A stretch of 64,000 nt of DNA from DASSUW01 sp963789005 (GTDB taxonomy: Bacteria; Actinomycetota; Thermoleophilia; Solirubrobacterales; Solirubrobacteraceae), in the NCBI GenBank assembly GCA_963789005.1, contig CAWBIZ010000007.1, forward strand, positions 1-64,000, written 5' to 3'. The notes under the pieces are model-generated. The model was given only the letters and a program-made list of their open reading frames with translations, was not told where the DNA came from and searched no databases. Position 1 is the first letter of the stretch. Each line of letters opens with the position of its first letter. Positions 59,071-64,000 of the stretch are shown here, one piece after another. A program made the translations under genes and the position numbers.

Positions 59071-60799
59071 ATGCATCGATTCTTGACGGCGGCGGTCGTC
59101 GGCGGCCTGCTCTTCGCGGGCTGCGGCGGCGAGGACTCTGATTCCGGAGGCCGGTTCGCCGGCCGAGGGCAAGCGCGGCGGCACGCTGACGATGCTGTGG
59201 ACCGATGACGTCGACAACATCGATCCCGGCATCACGTACTACCAGATGGGCTACATGGTCTCGTACGCCACGCAGCGGCCGCTGTACTCCTACCGGCCCG
59301 ACGACGGCGAGCGCGCGGTGCCCGACCTCGCCGAGTCCGACCCGCAGGTGTCCGAGGACGGCAGGACCGTCACCGTCACGATCCGCCAGGGCGTGCGCTT
59401 CTCCCCGCCCGTCGACCGCGAGGTGACCGCGCAGGACGTGAAGTACGCGATCGAGCGCGGCTTCTTCAACACCGTCAACAACGGCTACGCGGGCGCGTAC
59501 TTCGGCGACCTCGTGGGCGCCAGGCCGGGCGCCGCGCCCGGGCGCGAGATCGCCGGCATCGAGACGCCCGACGACCGCACGCTCGTCTTCCGGCTGCGGC
59601 GCGGCAGCGGCGGCGTGCTGGCCGGGGCCCTTGCGCTCCCGCTCAGCGCCCCCGTGCCGGAGCAGTACGCCGCCGAGTTCGACCGCCAGAGCCCGTCGCT
59701 GTACGGCCAGCACCAGGTGGCGACCGGCCCGTACATGATCGCCAACGACGCGTCGGGCAAGGCGGTCGGCTACCAGGCGGGCCGCCGGATCCAGCTCGTG
59801 CGCAACCCGAGCTGGGACGCGGCCACGGACTACAAGCCCGCCTACGTCGACGAGATCGAGATGCCGCAGGGCAACGACGACACGACGCTCGCCTCGCGCC
59901 GCGTGCTCTCCGCCGAGGGCATGCTGACCGGCGACTTCTCGCCGCCGCCGGCGGTGCTCGCGCAGGCGATGAAGCGCCAGCGCGACCAGCTGGCGCTGGT
60001 GCCCGCCGGCAGCTTCCGCCACATCACGATGAACACCACGATCGCGCCGTTCGACGACGTCGACGTACGCCGCGCGGTGGTCGCGGGCTTCGACCGCGAG
60101 GCGATGCGCCTGGCGCGCGGCGGCGCCGCGGTGGGCGACATCCCGACGCACATGCTCCCGCCCGGGCTGCCGGGCTTCGAGGAGGCGGGCGGCCTCGAGG
60201 GGCCGGGACTCGACTTCCTGTCCGAGCCGAAGGGCGACCTCAAGCTGGCCGCGGACTACTTCCGCAAGGCGGGCTACGCGTCCGGCCGCTACGAGGGCGA
60301 CCGCGAGCTGCTGATGATCGGCGTCTCCGAGGGCGTGGCCGAGAAGGCCGCCGAGGTGGCGGCCGCGAACTTCGAGCGGCTGGGGTTCAAGGTGCGCCTG
60401 CGGCTCGTCACCCAGGACGCGATGCTGGGCCGCTGCAGCTTCCCCGGCGCCGACATCGCGATCTGCCCGAACCTCGCCTGGGGCAAGGACTTCGGCGACG
60501 CCCAGACGGTCCTCGACCCGCTGTTCAACGGCAACAACATCCAGCCCCAGACCAACGCCAACTGGTCAGAGCTCGACGTGCCCGAGATCAACGAGGCGAT
60601 GGAGGAGGCGGCGCTGCTCACCAACCCGCGTGACCGCGCCGAAGCGTGGGCCGCGATCGACCGCATGGTCGCCGAGCAGGCGCCGGTCGTGCCGTGGATC
60701 TGGGACAAGCAGCCGCTGCTGCGCTCCGCCGACGTCGACGGCGCGGTGAGCGAGTTCAACGCGCAGTGGGACTTGGCGTGGACGTCGCTGCGACGGTGA
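59071..60799 (+). CDS. ABC-transporter solute-binding lipoprotein (family 5), frameshifted near N-terminus
   Basis: ATG 59071 opens a lipoprotein signal (lipobox FAGC) that continues only to a TGA near 59206. The mature protein is in the next frame: EGKRGGTLTMLWTDDVDNID through the SBP_bac_5 body to TSLRR. Removing one C at 59151-59152 would join them as GGGSPAEGKRGG, so a single-base insertion or sequencing error is likely. The body is about 540 residues, normal for oligopeptide-binding proteins. No permease is adjacent. The 3-prime end overlaps the sensor-kinase gene by 44 nt. Confidence 0.8.
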
Positions 60800-62165
60800 G
60801 CGCCGGCAGGCGCAGGTGCAGCTCGGCGCCGCGGCCGATCCGCGGCGCCGTCGCCCACGCCGCGCCGCCGTGCATCTCGGCGACCTGGCGCACGATCGCC
60901 AGGCCGAGGCCGGAGCCCGGCAGGCGGCGCGACTCCGCCGAGCGGTAGAAGCGGTCGAACACGTGCGGGCGGTCGGCGTCGTCGATTCCCGGTCCCTCGT
61001 CGCGCACGACGAGCTCGCCGTCGGCGACGGTGACCTCGACCGTGCCGCCGTCGGGGCTCCACTTGCGCGCGTTGTCGAGCAGGTTGGTCACCGCCCGCTC
61101 GAGCCGGACGCGGTCGGCGCGCACGAGGCTCGGCTCGAGGTCGGCCACGAAGCGCACCGACGGACCGTGACCGCGCACGCGCTCCACGCAGCTCTCCACC
61201 AGCGCCGCCAGGTCGAGCTCCTCGAGGTCGCTCTCCGGCGGCCGCTCGCGCGCCAGCTCGACGAGGTCGCCGACGAGCAGCGTCAGCTCGCGCAGCTGCG
61301 ACAGCAGGTCTTCGCGCAGCTGCACGCGCTCGACGGGCGTGAGCTCGTGGGCGCGGGACAGCAGCTCGACGTTCGCCTGCACCGTGGTCAGCGGGGTGCG
61401 CAGCTCGTGCGACGCGTCCGCCACCAGCTGGCGCTGCGCGCGGCGTGACTCGGCGAGCGCCTCGAGCATCGCGTTGAACGAGCGCGCCAGGCCCGCGAGC
61501 TCGTCGTCGCCGACGGCCTCGACCCGGCGCGAGAGGTCTTGCGTGGCGGCGACGTACCGCGTGCCGCGCATCAGGCGGCGCACCGGCTGCATCGCGCTGC
61601 CGCCGACGACGCCGCCGAGCACGGCGGCGAGCACCACGCCGCCGAGGCTCACGAGCACGAGCACCAGCGTGACGCGGCGCATGGTGGCGTTGACGTCCTC
61701 GAGCGAGCGCGCCGCCTGCAGCGCCTGGCCGTCGCCGAACGGGCCGACGTAGACGCGCACCTCGGTGCCGGAGAGCGTCGAGTCGTAGAAGAACGGCTGC
61801 GCGCGGCCCTGGGCCACGGCCTTCACGCGCGGGCCGGCGGCCAGCAGCGCGCGCTGGCCGGGCGGCGGCTGGATGCGCCCCGCGCTCGACACGACCTGCG
61901 CGTAGCCCGCCTGCTCGCCGAGCGGGGAGGAGGGCAGCAGCAGCAGGAAGCGGCGCCGCTCCTGCTCGGGGTCGATCTGCCGCCGCGTCGGGGCGGCGGA
62001 CGGCGCGGGCTGGGTCGCCACGCGCTCGTTGAGCGAGCGCAGGTCGTCGTCGACCGAGTCGCGCAGCTGGGCGCGCACGGACAGGAACGTCGCGACCGAG
62101 GCGAGGGCGACCGCGAGGCTCACGGCCACCGCGGCCAGCAGCATCAAGCGGCGCCGGTAGGACAC
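60756..62165 (-). CDS. Two-component sensor histidine kinase
   Basis: A 469-residue membrane kinase. Helix 1 (about 6-28), an extracytoplasmic domain to about residue 165, helix 2 (about 167-192), HAMP (SAMQPVRRLMRGTRYVAATQ), H-box VADASHELRTPLTTVQANVE, N-box AVTNLLDNARKWS, G-boxes VRDEGPGIDDAD and GSGLGLAIVRQ. MprB/PrrB-like. GTG 62165 lies 2 nt after the response-regulator stop. The signal sensed is unknown; the adjacent solute-binding gene is not clearly linked. Confidence 0.92.
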   Translation of the reverse strand: MSYRRRLMLLAAVAVSLAVALASVATFLSVRAQLRDSVDDDLRSLNERVATQPAPSAAPTRRQIDPEQERRRFLLLLPSSPLGEQAGYAQVVSSAGRIQPPPGQRALLAAGPRVKAVAQGRAQPFFYDSTLSGTEVRVYVGPFGDGQALQAARSLEDVNATMRRVTLVLVLVSLGGVVLAAVLGGVVGGSAMQPVRRLMRGTRYVAATQDLSRRVEAVGDDELAGLARSFNAMLEALAESRRAQRQLVADASHELRTPLTTVQANVELLSRAHELTPVERVQLREDLLSQLRELTLLVGDLVELARERPPESDLEELDLAALVESCVERVRGHGPSVRFVADLEPSLVRADRVRLERAVTNLLDNARKWSPDGGTVEVTVADGELVVRDEGPGIDDADRPHVFDRFYRSAESRRLPGSGLGLAIVRQVAEMHGGAAWATAPRIGRGAELHLRLPALTVAATSTPSPTAR

Positions 62166-62167
62166 GC

Positions 62168-62842
62168 TCAGGCCGCCAGCATGAAGCCGACGCCGCGGAC
62201 GGTGTGGATGAGGCGCGGCTCGCCGGCATCCTCGGTCTTGCGCCGCAGGTAGCCGACGTACACGTCGAGCGAGTTCGACGTCTCGCTGATGTCGTGGCCC
62301 CAGACGCGCTCGTAGATGACGTCGCGCGGGAGCACCTGCTCGGGGTTGCGCAGGAACAGCTCCAGCAGCCGCTGCTCGGTGCGGGTCAGCTCGAGCAGCC
62401 GGTCGCCGCGGTGCGCGCGGAAGGTCGCGAGGTCGAGCCGCAGCTCGCCGTAGGCGAGCTGCTCCGGCGCCTCGCCGTTGGCGGTGCGCCGCAGCAGTGC
62501 GCGCACGCGCGCGTTGAGCTCGTCGAGCGCGAACGGCTTGACCAGGTAGTCGTCGGCGCCGGCGTCGAGCCCCGCCACGCGGTCGGCGATCGCCTCGCGG
62601 GCCGTCAGCATCAGGACCGGCGTATGGTCGCGGCGGTCGCGCAGCAGCCGGCAGAGGGCGAGGCCGTCCAGCCGCGGCATGCTGACGTCGAGCACCAGGG
62701 CGTCGTACGGATCGGCGACCAGGCGCTGCAGCGCCTCGACCCCGTCCTGCGCGGTCTCGACCTCGTAGCCCTCGACGCCGAGCGCCCGCCGGAGCGTGCG
62801 CGCGAGCGCGGGGTCGTCGTCGACGACGAGCAGCCTGTGCAC
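62168..62842 (-). CDS. OmpR-family response regulator
   Basis: A 224-residue regulator. The receiver has acidic pair LVVDDDP, phospho-Asp in ALVLDVSMPRLDGL, Thr in MLTAREAIADR and Lys in DDYLVKPFALDEL; the C-terminal winged helix ends with VGYLRRKTEDAG and TVRGVGFML. GTG 62842 lies 6 nt after minus-strand GATAAT (62849-62854), so a leaderless mRNA is predicted. Partner of the downstream kinase. Confidence 0.94.
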   Translation of the reverse strand: MHRLLVVDDDPALARTLRRALGVEGYEVETAQDGVEALQRLVADPYDALVLDVSMPRLDGLALCRLLRDRRDHTPVLMLTAREAIADRVAGLDAGADDYLVKPFALDELNARVRALLRRTANGEAPEQLAYGELRLDLATFRAHRGDRLLELTRTEQRLLELFLRNPEQVLPRDVIYERVWGHDISETSNSLDVYVGYLRRKTEDAGEPRLIHTVRGVGFMLAA

Positions 62843-62909
62843 CTCATGATTATCGGCATTCCGCGCGGTTTCTTAGGCCCTTCTCACGATCGCCGCCGAT
62901 GTTCCCGCC

Positions 62910-63779
62910 GTGAACCTCACGCGGCTGGAGACGTTCGTGGAGGTCGTCCGGTGCGGCACGTTCGCCCGTGCGGCCGAGGCGCTCTCGTTCACGCCGTCCG
63001 CCGTCTCGCAGCAGATGGCGAAGCTCGAGGCCGAGATCGGCGTGCCCGTGCTCGACGACGCCCGGCGCCCGACGGAGGCCGGCCGGCTGCTGCACGAGCA
63101 CGCCGTCGAGATCCTGGCCGCGGTCGGCCGCGCACGCGCCGGCCTCGAGTCGCTCCAGGCCGAGCAGGTCAAGCGGCTGCGGCTGGCCGCCTGCCCGGTG
63201 GCCGCCGCGGCGGTGCTCCCACGCGCGCTGCGGCTCCTGCGGCGCCGGCTGCCGGGTGCCGAGCTGCTGGTCGAGGAGGATGCGGCGGTGCGCGCGGCGG
63301 TGCTCGAGGGTCGCGTCGACGTGGGCGTCTGGCTGGGCGGCGGCGACGAGGACGCGGCGGGAGTCGAGACCTTGCAGGTGCGCGAGCCGCTGGCCGTGGC
63401 GATCGTGGAGGTGGTGCTGATCCGCGAGCCGCTGGCGGTGGCGATCGCAGCGGATCACCCGCTGGCGCGCTACTCGTCGCTCGACGAGGAGGCACTGGCG
63501 GCGACGCCGCGGCTCGGCACGGCGAGCCTGCCCACCCTGCTCGCGATGGCCGCCGCGGGGGAGGGCTACGCGCTGGTGCCGGCGCTGGGCGCGCTGCCGG
63601 CGGGGCTCGTCCTGCGGCCGCTGGCCGGCGCCCCCGAGTGGGAGCTGCGCGCCGGCCGGCCGGCGCGCGACGTGCTCTCGGTGGGCACCCTGGCAGCACT
63701 CGACGCCCTGCGAAAGGTGAGCGCCAGCAGGCCAGAAGCGCTCTGGCAGGCATCCGGTTCCGCGGCCGGCGCGCAGTAG
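62910..63779 (+). CDS. LysR-family regulator with internal duplication
   Basis: A 289-residue LysR protein: HTH LETFVEVVRCGTFARAAEAL then SFTPSAVSQQMAKLEAEIG, with a short linker and effector domain. The segment REPLAVAI occurs twice, 17 residues apart (coding about 63381-63452), around a copy of the linking strand VEVVLI, which looks like a recent tandem duplication inside the effector domain. GTG 62910 is the start. Divergent from the response regulator at 62842. Confidence 0.88.
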   Translation: MNLTRLETFVEVVRCGTFARAAEALSFTPSAVSQQMAKLEAEIGVPVLDDARRPTEAGRLLHEHAVEILAAVGRARAGLESLQAEQVKRLRLAACPVAAAAVLPRALRLLRRRLPGAELLVEEDAAVRAAVLEGRVDVGVWLGGGDEDAAGVETLQVREPLAVAIVEVVLIREPLAVAIAADHPLARYSSLDEEALAATPRLGTASLPTLLAMAAAGEGYALVPALGALPAGLVLRPLAGAPEWELRAGRPARDVLSVGTLAALDALRKVSASRPEALWQASGSAAGAQ

Positions 63780-63809
63780 ACGGCACACCCCCGAAGAAAG
63801 GGAACCGTC

Positions 63810-64000
63810 ATGAGACTTCGTACTCCGGCGACGATCGCCGCTGTCATTACGCTCGCGTTCGGCGCCGCTGCATGCGGCGACGACGAGGAGAGCTCGAGCG
63901 GCAGCACGTCGCAGAGCCAGAGCCAGGCCCAGCCCGATCCCGTGGCCCAGATCGACCAGCTCACCGGCCGCGCCACGGCGGTCACGCTCGACGCCGGCTT
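63810..64000 (+). CDS. Putative lipoprotein (3-prime partial)
   Basis: ATG 63810 begins a lipoprotein signal (TIAAVITLAFGAAACGDDEE) followed by a Ser/Gln-rich linker (SGSTSQSQSQAQPDP) and the start of a folded region (VAQIDQLTGRATAVTLDAG). The frame runs off the window. AAAGG lies about 9 nt upstream as RBS. It lies 30 nt after the LysR stop on the same strand. Function cannot be judged from 63 codons. Confidence 0.7.
   Translation, partial: MRLRTPATIAAVITLAFGAAACGDDEESSSGSTSQSQSQAQPDPVAQIDQLTGRATAVTLDAG

Overview
This window is chromosomal DNA from a high-GC actinobacterium. Gene content and protein style (GTG starts, tyrosine catabolism, system I cytochrome c maturation genes, F420-type and VOC enzymes, many leaderless starts) fit class Thermoleophilia, order Solirubrobacterales. 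That placement is an inference from gene content, since no rRNA is present. I see no prophage, insertion sequence or CRISPR array. About 70 protein genes are densely packed, many with ATGA, GTGA or TGATG overlaps.

Layout. 1-5 kb: end of a cell-wall hydrolase fusion, a small membrane protein, a methyltransferase/PPOX pair, an AraC-DinB type regulator, an ArsR regulator and threonine aldolase. 5-12.4 kb: uvrC-rapZ, then the glycolytic operon gap-pgk-tpiA-gpmI, without the yvcK and whiA genes usually found between rapZ and gap in actinobacteria. 12.4-20 kb: a VOC protein, a MarR regulator facing an Hsp20 gene through a consensus promoter full of repeated half-sites, tgt, a large LuxR-type ATPase regulator, a Ser/Thr kinase and its lipoprotein partner. 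20-26 kb: phosphoesterase, M48 protease, DUF3467, rlmH, argS, then ccdA-ccmH-tlpA and tRNA-Gly. 26-32 kb: F420-type nitroreductase, amine oxidase, then ccmE-ccmF-ccmI-like and secG. The two cytochrome c maturation clusters (24.3-26.0 and 28.6-31.7 kb) probably serve one pathway: CcdA passes electrons to the TlpA-like thioredoxin and CcmH, while CcmE and CcmF carry and attach heme.

32-37 kb: HAD phosphatase, TldD/PmbA protein, ABC exporter pair, an epoxide-hydrolase-like enzyme and a DUF1059 protein. 37.0-37.7 kb is the most unusual stretch. A 3-prime remnant of a cysteine-dioxygenase-like cupin runs into a 326-bp element with about 40-bp terminal inverted repeats enclosing four 55-nt hairpins that share one plan and show compensatory arm changes. 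38-51 kb: oxidoreductases, secreted enzymes, a solitary histidine kinase, a MoaD-BNR protein pair, DUF427, VOC and small secreted proteins.

51-54 kb: homogentisate dioxygenase and 4-hydroxyphenylpyruvate dioxygenase with a divergent Lrp/AsnC regulator, a tyrosine-degradation unit. 54-57 kb: trkH-trkA potassium uptake. 57-64 kb: EamA transporter, two LysR regulators, a frameshifted solute-binding lipoprotein, a two-component system and the start of another lipoprotein.

Across the window many genes have a TANNNT-like -10 hexamer only 6-10 nt before the start codon, which predicts leaderless transcripts. Several divergent pairs have back-to-back -10 elements in gaps as short as 18 nt.
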